A DNA stretch of 64,000 nt from Maridesulfovibrio sp. (GCF_963678865.1 NZ_OY787459.1:3817381-3881380); one strand, 5' to 3'. Counted from the stretch's first letter, positions 35,940-44,223 are shown. The notes: generated from the sequence alone by a model not told the origin. Made by a program: numbers and translations.

Positions 35940-36932
35940 TTAAAGCCAGATCACATGGTAGTCATCAATCAGCTTCGCGCCAATGTTTTCTTTTTTATTG
36001 TAAGAAAGGAAACGGATCGGTGCAGCGATGTTCAAGAGGTCACCTGCGATAGCCACAGTATTGATGAGGTCTGCTACATAATCATCGTGGGAGTCTTTAT
36101 TCTTGATCTCCTTGATGTCTTTTGCGTGACTGTGCATCCCAGCAGAGTCCAGAGCTGCAATCATGTTGTTGAATCCTTGTCCACGACTGTTAACAGGTTC
36201 CACAAAGATTTCTTCAGGATTGAGGTCGAGGATTTTCTGGAAAGTAGATTTGATCTGCTCAAGCGAGGTCATGATACCGGGCATGCAAGGGCATACCATT
36301 CCGTACATCCTGAACCCAAGAGCATGTGCCTCTGTCATCGCTTCATGACGCTCCTGAATAGTGGAGGTGTTGGGCTCAACGATGTCAATGAAGTCCTGCA
36401 TACTGGCCGGTGCAGTGATACTCAGAGAGAACAGGATACGATCTTTGTACTCGGTGAAGTCCTTGAGTACATCAACGATACCAGCATTCTTGGAGAGAAC
36501 TCTGATCTGGCAACTGGAGTTGTTGGTCAGGACTTCATGCAGGCAGTCGCAGAACAAGTTGGTGTCCGTAACAGCTGGGCTGTATGGATCAACTTTAGTG
36601 CACATCATAACTACATCTGATTCGGTCAGCTTCTTAGCATCAGCTGCAACACGTTTGGGTGTGCCAAGGTCTATACACGCAATCTGAGCATTATGCGTTT
36701 TCTGAGCGGTGGTTCCGTGTTCTTTGAAAACACGATTAGTCCTTGCTGCTGCAATGGTGGGAGTAGAACAATACAAACATCCATGATCGCAGATCAAACC
36801 GATGTCCAGTGAACAAGTGCAAAGTTCTTTTTTGTTAAACTTTACTGTTCTATAAATTGCTTGTTTGCGTTCAACTTTTAAACACTTTTGATGTTTAATT
36901 TCTAAACATCTTTCGATAATTCCTTTGGACAT
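35940..36932 (-). CDS. Radical-SAM protein (SPL/Rv2578c-like)
   Basis: 330 residues from ATG 36932 (behind GGAG; an upstream in-frame start lacks one). The iron-sulfur motif is C48-x3-C52-x2-C55 (LICDHGCLYCSTP). A barrel follows with SLSITAPAS, RMYGMVCPCMPGI and EIFVEPVN. This layout is like spore-photoproduct-lyase-type radical-SAM enzymes that act on nucleic acids, but the substrate is not shown. It is the only radical-SAM gene in the window and lies 3 kb from a TGT-like base-exchange enzyme. Confidence 0.75.
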   Translation of the reverse strand: MSKGIIERCLEIKHQKCLKVERKQAIYRTVKFNKKELCTCSLDIGLICDHGCLYCSTPTIAAARTNRVFKEHGTTAQKTHNAQIACIDLGTPKRVAADAKKLTESDVVMMCTKVDPYSPAVTDTNLFCDCLHEVLTNNSSCQIRVLSKNAGIVDVLKDFTEYKDRILFSLSITAPASMQDFIDIVEPNTSTIQERHEAMTEAHALGFRMYGMVCPCMPGIMTSLEQIKSTFQKILDLNPEEIFVEPVNSRGQGFNNMIAALDSAGMHSHAKDIKEIKNKDSHDDYVADLINTVAIAGDLLNIAAPIRFLSYNKKENIGAKLIDDYHVIWL

Positions 36933-37299
36933 TAAATTCTCCAATTTTAACCTTTGAGGATAGGTCAAACAGGAGAATTTCAGATGCCGTAATATGGGCA
37001 AAAGAAGGCAGAATCCCAGAAGGAAGGGGATATGTGTGGCTGCCTTGATCATTTTTGTCCTTAAATATTGAAGAGTTTAGTTTGTGTTTCTTTTCTGAGA
37101 AAAAAATATAATTACTGTGCCCATGTTGGCAAGGGGTGAACTTAATAAAAAATTTAAAAAAAATAACATACTGTAAATATATATGAAATGAATTGGTTTT
37201 GATGTCGATAATTGCTGCTGAGGACGAGTATATGAATTTCCCCGCTTAAGTGATTTTGTCGATGGTTTGCATAGATATTTCTGGATAAAGGAGAAGTCT
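36933..37299. other. Divergent intergenic region
   Basis: Contains an AAGGCAG/CTGCCTT dyad around 37002-37045 and AT-rich sequence. It should hold the minus-strand promoter of the radical-SAM gene and the plus-strand promoter of the 39-residue gene. No gene seen. Confidence 0.4.
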
Positions 37300-37419
37300 A
37301 TGGCCAAATCAATTAAAAATGGTAATAGTAAAAACAAATTAGCTAATATTATAAATCTGGTCGAGTTCGGTGCTGCACTTGCGGTTGTTTGTGCAGCCTG
37401 TTTGTTGCTGATCTGCTAA
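37300..37419 (+). CDS. Small single-span membrane protein
   Basis: 39 residues. ATG behind AAAGGAG. A Lys/Asn-rich N-terminus (MAKSIKNGNSKNK) is followed by a hydrophobic helix ending CAACLLLIC. A strong terminator follows 8 bases later, so it is a complete short transcript. No recognised family; type I toxin-like or membrane-anchor peptide are both open. Confidence 0.55.
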   Translation: MAKSIKNGNSKNKLANIINLVEFGAALAVVCAACLLLIC

Positions 37420-37426
37420 TGATACG

Positions 37427-37461
37427 CTCCCGGAGCCTGTGTGGTTCTGGGAGATTTTTTT
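37427..37461 (+). terminator. Terminator after the 39-residue gene
   Basis: CTCCCGGAGCC / GGTTCTGGGAG, 11 pairs with two G-T, then ATTTTTTT. Confidence 0.85.
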
Positions 37462-37471
37462 GCTTATTATT

Positions 37472-37855
37472 TGATAACGGCAGCGTTTATAGGACAGCTT
37501 GGTCAATTTACCTTACTCCCCGTCTTCAGGCATTTCAGTTTCAGTGTGTTTGAGGTTGATTTGGATTCAACTCTGGTCTCTTAGAGTATAATCTATTTTT
37601 TTGAATATCCATTAGCTGCAATGCGATTATACCGCAAAGTTGGTTGACACTGGCTTGATAGCCAAGTATTCAACATACATTAAAGTACGGTTCTATGCTG
37701 TGCAGTTATATCAAATTATTTATTAGCCACTCTCTTTTCTTGGGATGCAGAGAGTATCGCATTGTTGCGATTGTATAGGCCACGAAGTCATACCCGCAGA
37801 AAATGTTGCTTAAAGCAACTCTGTACTTGCGACCAGTTCGCAGGAGGGTATAACT
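37472..37855. repeat. Repeat element copy and leader of the ATPase gene
   Basis: Starts with TGATAACGGCAGCG (37472-37485), then an ACTCCCCG stretch and TTCAGTTTCAGTGTGTTTG near 37528. Further on are a GTTGA...TCAAC long hairpin near 37640-37675 and a GTTGCTT-A-AAGCAAC palindrome near 37806. An AGGAGGG site precedes the ATG at 37856. Confidence 0.5.
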
Positions 37856-38020
37856 ATGACAATTTTTTTTGTTTTTATTTGTAGCTGCATCCCAGCAGTC
37901 CACTTTTATTTTGCTCACTTTGATGAGTGCCTGTCTTCTGCAAATCGGCCTTGCGGTTGGTCTTGTAGTGTTTTCTTTTGCGCTTCTGGTTTTGTTCTGG
38001 TGGTGCTTCATGTCTATTAA
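37856..38020 (+). CDS. 54-codon leader ORF overlapping the ATPase start (possible frameshift partner)
   Basis: ATG behind a strong AGGAGGG. The frame begins MTIFFVF over a T8 run (37863-37870), is Cys- and Phe-rich, and stops at 38020, 11 bases inside the ATPase gene. Shifting frame by one base at the T8 run joins this start to a hydrophobic N-terminus in the ATPase frame (LLQIGLAVGLVVFSF). It is either a translated leader that couples to the ATPase, or the true ATPase start reached by slippage or hidden by a homopolymer error. Confidence 0.5.
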   Translation: MTIFFVFICSCIPAVHFYFAHFDECLSSANRPCGWSCSVFFCASGFVLVVLHVY

Positions 38021-38975
38021 TCAGTCAAGACCTACTGGAGGGTACATTGAAGACCTGCGTGAGGCGTATGCAGGCGTATCGCTGTCACCGATTGTTGAAG
38101 GGTTGATCTACCCCGGCCTCAATGTGTTGATCGGTTCTCCGAAAGCAGGAAAGAGCAACTTCGGGTATCAAATTGCCGAAGCTGTGACCAATGGTACTCC
38201 TGTGTTCGCAGGCTCAGAAGGTTTTAGAGCTACCAATGGTAAAGCGTTTTACCTGTCCTTGGAGGAGCAGCCTGAGCTGATAGCAAGTCGTACCAACAAA
38301 ATGAACATGAATGCTGCAAAGGACATGCTGTATGTTGAGACGAAATTCCCTACGATGGCAGGAGGCGGACTCGTAAAAATCGGAAATATGATGTCCACTG
38401 AGCCGGAACTTAGTCTCATCGTAGTAGATATTCTTGAACGCTTTAAAGGCGGCCAGGGGAGCAGTTACAAGGCTGATTATGCCAACCTGTCACAGCTTCA
38501 TAAGCTCGCCAATGAGTATGGTGTAGGGGTTGTGCTTCTTCATCATACCACCAAGAAAATCCCTAAAAACTGGCAGACCGCCGCATATGGTACACAAGCT
38601 TTGACCGGGGTTGCAGACACAACCGTACTGATTGACCGCCCTGAGTTCACTTCTGACGGCAGGCTGTGCATAACTGGTCGGAAATGTTGTACAAGCGAGT
38701 GGGCCACGAAATTCGATAACACAACTTTGCGTTGGCAGATGGTTGGCGAAGTCAAAGAGACTAGTCTTACCGAAGAACGCCGTGATATTATGAAAGCCCT
38801 TCAGGATAAGTGTGGTGGCTTCATGTCACCGAAAGAGATTGCTTGCAATACCGGCCTCAACAACAAGAGTGTTTATAACATCCTGAAGAAGCTGGAGAAG
38901 ATTGATCTTGTCGACAAGGTTAAGCATGGGCAGTACCGCCTTACTCCTCTTGGGCAGAAGGCTCTGGTAGATTAA
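38010..38975 (+). CDS. RecA-like ATPase (RepA/AAA_25 type) with C-terminal winged helix
   Basis: 321 residues from ATG 38010; the frame is open further upstream to 37869 and would add a membrane helix. Walker A GSPKAGKSN at 42-50, Walker B LIVVDI (D140), and VVLLHHTTKK as sensor. This is the hexameric RepA/AAA_25 helicase-like family of plasmids and phages. The last 70 residues (IMKALQDKCGGFMSPKEIA...SVYNILKKLEK) form a winged helix. It likely helps replication of the element. Confidence 0.78.
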   Translation: MSINQSRPTGGYIEDLREAYAGVSLSPIVEGLIYPGLNVLIGSPKAGKSNFGYQIAEAVTNGTPVFAGSEGFRATNGKAFYLSLEEQPELIASRTNKMNMNAAKDMLYVETKFPTMAGGGLVKIGNMMSTEPELSLIVVDILERFKGGQGSSYKADYANLSQLHKLANEYGVGVVLLHHTTKKIPKNWQTAAYGTQALTGVADTTVLIDRPEFTSDGRLCITGRKCCTSEWATKFDNTTLRWQMVGEVKETSLTEERRDIMKALQDKCGGFMSPKEIACNTGLNNKSVYNILKKLEKIDLVDKVKHGQYRLTPLGQKALVD

Positions 38976-38979
38976 CAAA

Positions 38980-39045
38980 CTCCGATGGAAATCGGAGTCT
39001 AGTCTACCAATATTGTTAGGTAAAATGGATTTTGATTTCCATCGG
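38980..39045 (+). promoter_or_regulatory. Two mutually exclusive hairpins before the 39061 gene
   Basis: Local hairpin CTCCGAT-GGAA-ATCGGAG (38980-38997). A second, 12-base perfect pairing (38982-38993 with 39034-39045, CCGATGGAAATC / GATTTCCATCGG) uses the same left arm and ends 4 bases before the AGGAG site. Only one can form at a time, as in attenuators. Confidence 0.5.
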
Positions 39046-39060
39046 TACAGGAGATAGATG

Positions 39061-39849
39061 ATGGAAAAAGTTACTGAAATATCGGGTTCTCAAATGAAAA
39101 CTCTGGCGAAGCTGATGGAATCTCTGCATTTCATATCAGATATACAGATTGTTGATGGGAAGTTCGTGCAGGAGATTGATAAAGATACTTTCATCATTGC
39201 AGACCTCTCCAGCCTTGTTGGTAACACAACCTTGCATCTGATGAACGACAGGCAGCAGGTTAAGCTTTTGAAGGCGATGAATGCCGGAAGCGAAGATGTG
39301 GTGGTCTATGCTACAGAAGAGGATTACCATTTTATAGGCGGTTCTTTTGATATTCCGGTGTCGTGTTATGAACCTTTGGTAGATAGGGAAAGTCTACCTG
39401 ATATTCTTGGAAGTGATATACTGTCCATGAGTTTTGACGCTGGATCGGCTGAGAGGAAAACATATAAAACTTTGCTTGAAGGCAAAGGTCCGCTTCGGTT
39501 TGATTTTGACAAAGCCGGTGTATGCAGTTCTATTATGAATAAGCATGGCGGACAGTTTTGGCCGCAATCACAGAAAATGATTCCCACCGAGCACAGAGCA
39601 GATGTCGCAGGTGACCCTATTCTGAAGCTGCATTCCTTTTGGCTGCACTACCTGAAAGGTGAAAGTCTTGACCTGAAAATTGAAATGGTAAGTCCGGGCA
39701 GCGATGACATTGATACTAGCCAGTTCGACTACTGGCGGGTGTCTAAAGAAGCTGGTGCTGTGTGTGAGTTTTGGCTTAATGCTGAAGTAGAATTTGCCAG
39801 TGGGGTGTCTTTTACCTTGGTGGAGAAGCTCCTGCCGCAGCTTTATTAA
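39061..39849 (+). CDS. Hypothetical protein of the replication-like cluster
   Basis: 262 residues, acidic, mixed alpha/beta, no signal or TM. I do not recognise it with confidence. The pattern of strands around DTFIIADLSSLVGNTTL, KLLKAMNAGSEDVVVYATE and YHFIGGSF reminds of phage sliding clamps, which would suit its place after a RepA-like ATPase, but this is only an impression. Two adjacent ATG codons (39058, 39061) follow AGGAG; the second has better spacing. Confidence 0.55.
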   Translation: MEKVTEISGSQMKTLAKLMESLHFISDIQIVDGKFVQEIDKDTFIIADLSSLVGNTTLHLMNDRQQVKLLKAMNAGSEDVVVYATEEDYHFIGGSFDIPVSCYEPLVDRESLPDILGSDILSMSFDAGSAERKTYKTLLEGKGPLRFDFDKAGVCSSIMNKHGGQFWPQSQKMIPTEHRADVAGDPILKLHSFWLHYLKGESLDLKIEMVSPGSDDIDTSQFDYWRVSKEAGAVCEFWLNAEVEFASGVSFTLVEKLLPQLY

Positions 39850-39876
39850 CAAATCCTAACCAAGATCATTTAGTCA

Positions 39877-39907
39877 GGCCACTCCTTCTTACAGGGGTGG
39901 CCTTTTT
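39877..39907 (+). terminator. Terminator between convergent genes
   Basis: GGCCACTCC / GGGGTGGCC stem with TTTTTC on the plus strand. It can serve the 39061 gene. Confidence 0.85.
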
Positions 39908-39911
39908 CTTT

Positions 39912-41225
39912 CTAAAATGGATCGTCTAGGCTGAGCATCTTAATATAGTGTTTGACCATAACCTTGAGACCTTCAATGTCACCATTTCGCAACAGCTTCA
40001 TACAGTGCTGCAACGCTGACAGGTTGTTTATGATTTCGTCCTTCTGGCTAATAGAAAAGTAGTCGGGGTGGTCTTGAAGTATCACACTGGTAACACGGTT
40101 GATATCCAACCCGCTTAAACCGTTACACAGATTATATTGCTTTTCGATGTGCTCAAGAAAACGATCCTGCTCCAAGTTACTGTACACACTCAGCGGTACA
40201 ATGAAGGACACATCATCAAATTCCTTGAATTCTTTTTGACGATCCCTTTCGCTGATAAAGCTATTATATAAAATCTCATTGAAATAAATTTTTCTGAGCA
40301 GTGAATCAGGGATTTTAAAAATATTCTCATACCGGTCCAGTGACTGCCCGTTGAAAGAATATGGTTTCAACTTACGAGCATCGTATAACCCAGAGCGGGT
40401 GTAGTTGATGGTGTCATGTGTAATTTCCGGGGTAGGTAGATTGTGCTCGGAAAGAAAAGAAGAGAAAAGTTTATCGATCAAAATTAACTGGAATCTATCA
40501 ATAATGTTGTAGATGCCAAGGACGTGGAGCTTGAACTGCTTGTGGGTAAGCGGCCCGGAGAGATGTTCTGCCAGACACAAGAAAGCCATAGCGGTGAATG
40601 GAGTGAAATTCAGTTTTTTGCCGGTTGCTTCTTCTGCCATTTTACGCAAGCCAACCTGACCACCAATGGCATAATTAGAAGTATATTGAGAAACATTCTG
40701 GCTCATGAAGATATCAGACCAAATATCGAATTGGGATTGAAACTTGAAGTGCCAGACGAAAAACCATTTATCAGCAAGAACAGGATTTTTTTTAATTACT
40801 GACAAAGAATCCTGAATCGATTTTTCGTTAAAACGTTTAAGGTTTTTCTTAGTCAAATGCCTTGTGTTCTTTTCTCCGCCCCAGATTGGTATGTCGAGTG
40901 AAAAAATGTAGTCGAAGCTGTCATTATGATATTCAAAGAATCTATTATAGCAGTCGATAAAATCTGTTGTCTTCTCGAACGGCACATCCCCGGTGATCAT
41001 GCTGTAACCACCAGAGTCAACATACAGCTTCAACGCGCCTATATTCATCTGTTTGCGGTAGCTTTTCAGCTTTTGGGCAAACCCGGGTGTCGATGTAAAA
41101 TCAAACTCTTTTCGGCCCAGAGCATGAATCAAGGAAAATAAAACCCGTTCTGATTGTGTTGCAGAGGCTTCGGAATAATCAATTTGTTTTGCTGGCTTTG
41201 GTGACTCTACATGTACATAGTGCAT
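39912..41225 (-). CDS. TGT-superfamily base-exchange enzyme, DpdA-like
   Basis: 437 residues. The key elements of tRNA-guanine transglycosylases appear in order: YVDSGGYS with D70 (general acid/base in TGT), SLDIP with D111, IGGQVGL at 187-193, HVLGI at 234-238, and HDTINYTRSG with D271 in the place of the TGT nucleophile. The zinc site of tRNA TGTs is not evident. DpdA enzymes of this superfamily put 7-deazaguanine bases into DNA of phages and islands. No queC, queD, queE or Dpd partners are nearby. Length and motif spacing are closer to DpdA than to housekeeping Tgt. Confidence 0.68.
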   Translation of the reverse strand: MHYVHVESPKPAKQIDYSEASATQSERVLFSLIHALGRKEFDFTSTPGFAQKLKSYRKQMNIGALKLYVDSGGYSMITGDVPFEKTTDFIDCYNRFFEYHNDSFDYIFSLDIPIWGGEKNTRHLTKKNLKRFNEKSIQDSLSVIKKNPVLADKWFFVWHFKFQSQFDIWSDIFMSQNVSQYTSNYAIGGQVGLRKMAEEATGKKLNFTPFTAMAFLCLAEHLSGPLTHKQFKLHVLGIYNIIDRFQLILIDKLFSSFLSEHNLPTPEITHDTINYTRSGLYDARKLKPYSFNGQSLDRYENIFKIPDSLLRKIYFNEILYNSFISERDRQKEFKEFDDVSFIVPLSVYSNLEQDRFLEHIEKQYNLCNGLSGLDINRVTSVILQDHPDYFSISQKDEIINNLSALQHCMKLLRNGDIEGLKVMVKHYIKMLSLDDPF

Positions 41226-41364
41226 AAGATGAATCTCAAATTATTATGGTTAATTGTCTGGATAAGAAATTATATCCGTACAGAGAATTTAGCAAGTACT
41301 CGGATATTTAGGTTTAGGCTGCCGCCAGCACAGATGAATCACTGAACTATCGTTAACGTCCTTT

Positions 41365-41403
41365 TTAAATGGTTTATAGGTATATATAAGTTAAACCATT
41401 TAA
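41365..41403. promoter_or_regulatory. 12-bp inverted repeat before the AbrB-like gene
   Basis: TTAAATGGTTTA (41365-41376) and TAAACCATTTAA (41392-41403), perfect. The right arm overlaps the AAGGAGG ribosome binding site. It suits an autoregulatory operator or an RBS-hiding hairpin. Confidence 0.6.
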
Positions 41404-41414
41404 GGAGGTTGCAA

Positions 41415-41846
41415 ATGACAAAGAAGAAAAGCGATGAAGCTAAAATCAAAAAAGTGTTTGAAAGTAAGTACGATCCGAAGAAGCTGCGGGAAATGATCAA
41501 TGCCGGTAAGACAGCAGATCAGATTCAGAAGGCAATAGGGATTGCAAGTAAACAATCTCTTCGTCAACACGTAATGAGGTTGGTCAATGATGACAGGATG
41601 TTTTATGAGGTCGAAGGGCTTTATACAAGATCCGGTAATACTGTTCGAGTTGGCAAACATGGATTGAAGCTCAGTCTGAAGAAGCTGGACACGCTCGGTG
41701 AATTCCCGGAAGGAACCGAGTTTACCGTTGAAGCTGATGGAGGGCAGATCATTCTGGAGATGATCTCCGCAGACGGTGCCGAGGACCCTGTAGAGGAAAA
41801 CCCGGTTGCCGGGCCGGAAGGCGAAGGTGATGATCTCGCAGGATAA
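41415..41846 (+). CDS. Helix-turn-helix/AbrB-like regulator
   Basis: 143 residues from ATG 41415 behind AAGGAGG. The N-terminal half (LREMINAGKTADQIQKAIG, SKQSLRQHVMRL) is a helix-turn-helix. The second half (TVRVGKHGLKLSLKKL, then GTEFTVEADGGQIILEMI) looks like a swapped-hairpin AbrB/SpoVT DNA-binding domain. The acidic Pro/Gly/Glu tail is likely disordered. A perfect inverted repeat stands in front. Confidence 0.6.
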   Translation: MTKKKSDEAKIKKVFESKYDPKKLREMINAGKTADQIQKAIGIASKQSLRQHVMRLVNDDRMFYEVEGLYTRSGNTVRVGKHGLKLSLKKLDTLGEFPEGTEFTVEADGGQIILEMISADGAEDPVEENPVAGPEGEGDDLAG

Positions 41847-42551
41847 GACCCCTCTTATCTCTCAAAAAGTCGTGGAAGAAATTCTGCGGCTTTTACTTTT
41901 TTTGGGGTCGGTTGAAATGAATTTTCTTTTATAGGTCATGTGAGTGCGGTACCTCTCCCCCTGAAAATCAAAAAACTTGATTTATTCTGTGGCAGGGCTC
42001 GATTTTCCCATCATATGGTGGGTACGTTACAGGAGTAACAAAACCGATGTCACCTACATGGTTACAGCAGAAAACGTCAGCAGACCAGTAAAGCTTAATC
42101 AGGAGTATGTTGCCGTTATAGATAGAAGAAATATATTTAAATTAGGATGTTATCATTTTTTATCTCACCGATGAAATTTCAGAAAACAGGGAAATGAAAC
42201 ATGTTTATGTTGAAAAGATAATATTTATTAGATGGTTATGAAATAAAATTATCTGATCAATGTTATTACCGGATTAAAAAGATGTATATTTGAGGAATAT
42301 ATATTTTGAATTTATATCATTATTTAAAATAGTTGTCTGGATTTATTTGATTTGATTAATGTGATTGGTTTCAATACTGGTTGCTGTTAGTAAGAGTTGT
42401 TTTCTGGATTCTGTGAAAGATTATATTGATATTGAACGGCAGGATTTGCGCGTTTGCTGCCTATACGCTGGAGCTGCTTTGTGTGCAGATTAAAACAGGG
42501 AGAGACAAGCTAATGCCCCTCTCCGTCATCGACTCTGTCACTATGGTTTGT
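41847..42551. other. Non-coding, AT-rich stretch
   Basis: About 700 bases without a supportable gene. It contains TGAACGGCAGG near 42432 (related to the AACGGCA motif of the repeat spacers) and a GGAGAG/CTCTCC dyad near 42500-42526 that can end transcription from the left. Confidence 0.45.
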
Positions 42552-43487
42552 TTATACTGCTGCTCCATAAATAGTTTCATACATTGGTTCGTTTATCAGG
42601 GCAGTAAAGAAGCCGGAGAAGTAATGGTCTTCAACGTAATATCCTACCGATGGCTTGTACTCACGAGCAATCTTCATTGCCTGCGTAAACCCACCACATT
42701 TTGCACTGCTATTCATCGTTTCGAAGAATTCATTTTCGAACAATCCCACATCTTTGACATATGTATTTTTCAAATATTTTTCATGATTGAATTTTTTGAA
42801 CATATATCTTTCAAATGGTACGCTAGGAGACACAGTGACAGCTTTTTCTATTGTCCTCAGACCGTTTGCTGAAATTTTCCTGTTACCTAATTTGGCTTCT
42901 ATTCTTACAGGGCTTCCTTCTTTGTCTTCCTTAATATAAATCCGGCCTCCCATCGTTCTGGTATTTCTCACATTGCTCAAATATCGAGTTGTTTCGAAAT
43001 CAGCTTGAGGTGTAAACTCACCTTTACGATGCTTCAGAGTAGCAGACGAAGCTAAGAACGAGAAAAACTCGCCGTTATCAGCAGTATAAAAATCTAAAGT
43101 ATACTCGACCCTAGAGACACGATGGTAAAAACCATTAAAAATTTTAATCATATAGGAAATAACTTCTTGGTTTATATCCTTGAACTGGAATGTCGTGCCA
43201 TATCTGCAGTAATGTTGAACAGCTACCATTTTATCTGACATTCCTAAAACCGGTACGTTTGTTTCATATACCTCTTCTACGGAATTGGAATAAAATCTTT
43301 TGCTAAGTACTTCAAAATTATCCTTTATAAACAGGTCCATACGATTAGAATTCATCACTTCGAACGGCACAGTGATATTAATGAAGTCGATGCTCGGTTC
43401 AATTCTGTAAAGCTCCTGATCCTTCTGCAATGGTTCACCTAATAAGTAGTCATAATACTCAAATGAATGCGGTAAATGTACGTGCAT
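42552..43487 (-). CDS. Putative replication initiator (Rep_trans-like)
   Basis: 311 residues from ATG 43487 (behind GAAGGA). Features: INITVPFE near the start, then RVSRVEYTLDFYT, GGRIYIKEDKEG and VRIEAKLGN. This series resembles rolling-circle initiators of the Rep_trans family, where paired acidic/aromatic strands surround the nicking tyrosine; I cannot pick the catalytic Tyr with certainty. With the RepA-like ATPase and recombinases it supports a plasmid- or phage-derived element. Confidence 0.5.
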   Translation of the reverse strand: MHVHLPHSFEYYDYLLGEPLQKDQELYRIEPSIDFINITVPFEVMNSNRMDLFIKDNFEVLSKRFYSNSVEEVYETNVPVLGMSDKMVAVQHYCRYGTTFQFKDINQEVISYMIKIFNGFYHRVSRVEYTLDFYTADNGEFFSFLASSATLKHRKGEFTPQADFETTRYLSNVRNTRTMGGRIYIKEDKEGSPVRIEAKLGNRKISANGLRTIEKAVTVSPSVPFERYMFKKFNHEKYLKNTYVKDVGLFENEFFETMNSSAKCGGFTQAMKIAREYKPSVGYYVEDHYFSGFFTALINEPMYETIYGAAV

Positions 43488-43880
43488 ACTAATTTCCTTC
43501 AATAAAATTCTACAGCAATTAAGTATAATTTCTTGCTGCAACAAAAATATAACAACTATTGACGATTAAAATTACATAAAAATAGAATAATAAAAAATAT
43601 TGAGACACATTAGTCTAAGTAATTAATTTTCATACATGGCTTAGTTAATAGCTGTGTATTGTAAAGTTCTTATTTTAAATAAAACCCAATAATTATATAA
43701 AATTTACTAGATTAGTATTTTATATGTCTTCTAGTTTTTAAAATTCATAAATTTATTTCACGTATATTATATCTATATTTTTTTGACATGGAACGTTAGG
43801 ACGATACAAGTACGATCTATTTTAATATTTGATAGAGATATTAAAAGTCAATGGTGAGAACTTTTGCAGAAGGAGGGCGT
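43488..43880. other. AT-rich region upstream of the Rep-like gene
   Basis: Roughly 390 bases of very AT-rich sequence (43550-43850). This is the expected style of a replication origin or a strong promoter region. No iteron series could be defined by eye. Confidence 0.4.
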
Positions 43881-43997
43881 ATGTACCGGATAGTGACTGT
43901 TTCGAAAGGGGCAGTCCTCAAGATTATTAAGTCCAAAGTTGCCAAAAAGATACTCAAGTCAATTTTAATCGTTCTTATCAATGAGAAAATTCGTTGA
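43881..43997 (+). CDS. Small basic amphipathic peptide
   Basis: 38 residues. ATG follows AGGAGGG at 7 to 8 bases. The sequence is strongly basic with a hydrophobic side (GAVLKIIKSKVAKKILKSIL), as in membrane-active or nucleic-acid-binding peptides. No family recognised. The strong ribosome binding site and clean stop argue that it is made. Confidence 0.5.
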   Translation: MYRIVTVSKGAVLKIIKSKVAKKILKSILIVLINEKIR

Positions 43998-44154
43998 GTG
44001 TCTGGGAGGGAGGTACTTTTCGGAGTATCTTCTTCTTGTAGTTTATTTTCTGTCCCTTCCTGAATTCTATTGTGAACGGCAAGATCATCAGCCAGTTCCC
44101 TCGTCATCTACTCTGAACCAATATAGATATTTTCCTTCAAGGAACCAATGTACG

Positions 44155-44177
44155 TTTTTCCCTAAAAACGGACATTC
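44155..44177 (-). repeat. Inverted copy of the 35141 repeat core
   Basis: Read on the minus strand: GAATGTCCGTTTTTAGGG then A-rich, matching 35141-35162 except for one A. The two copies lie head to head, 9 kb apart. Confidence 0.5.
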
Positions 44178-44223
44178 CACAGTTCATCCATAAAAAATCT
44201 ACGAACTTGAATGGTTTACAGAC

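Noticed and set aside
35850..36620. Plus-strand frame of 256 codons opposite the radical-SAM gene
   Set aside because: It is a shadow; the minus-strand frame has the full CxxxCxxC motif and a good start.
37706..38011. Minus-strand frame of 101 codons opposite the ATPase leader
   Set aside because: No ribosome binding site and no recognisable protein features; it lies over the leader and its hairpins.
41977..42174. Plus-strand frame of 65 codons after the AbrB-like gene
   Set aside because: Weak start, no conserved features; kept as non-coding.
42426..42872. Plus-strand frame of 148 codons opposite the Rep-like gene
   Set aside because: Shadow of the minus-strand gene, which has a ribosome binding site and a replication-protein pattern.
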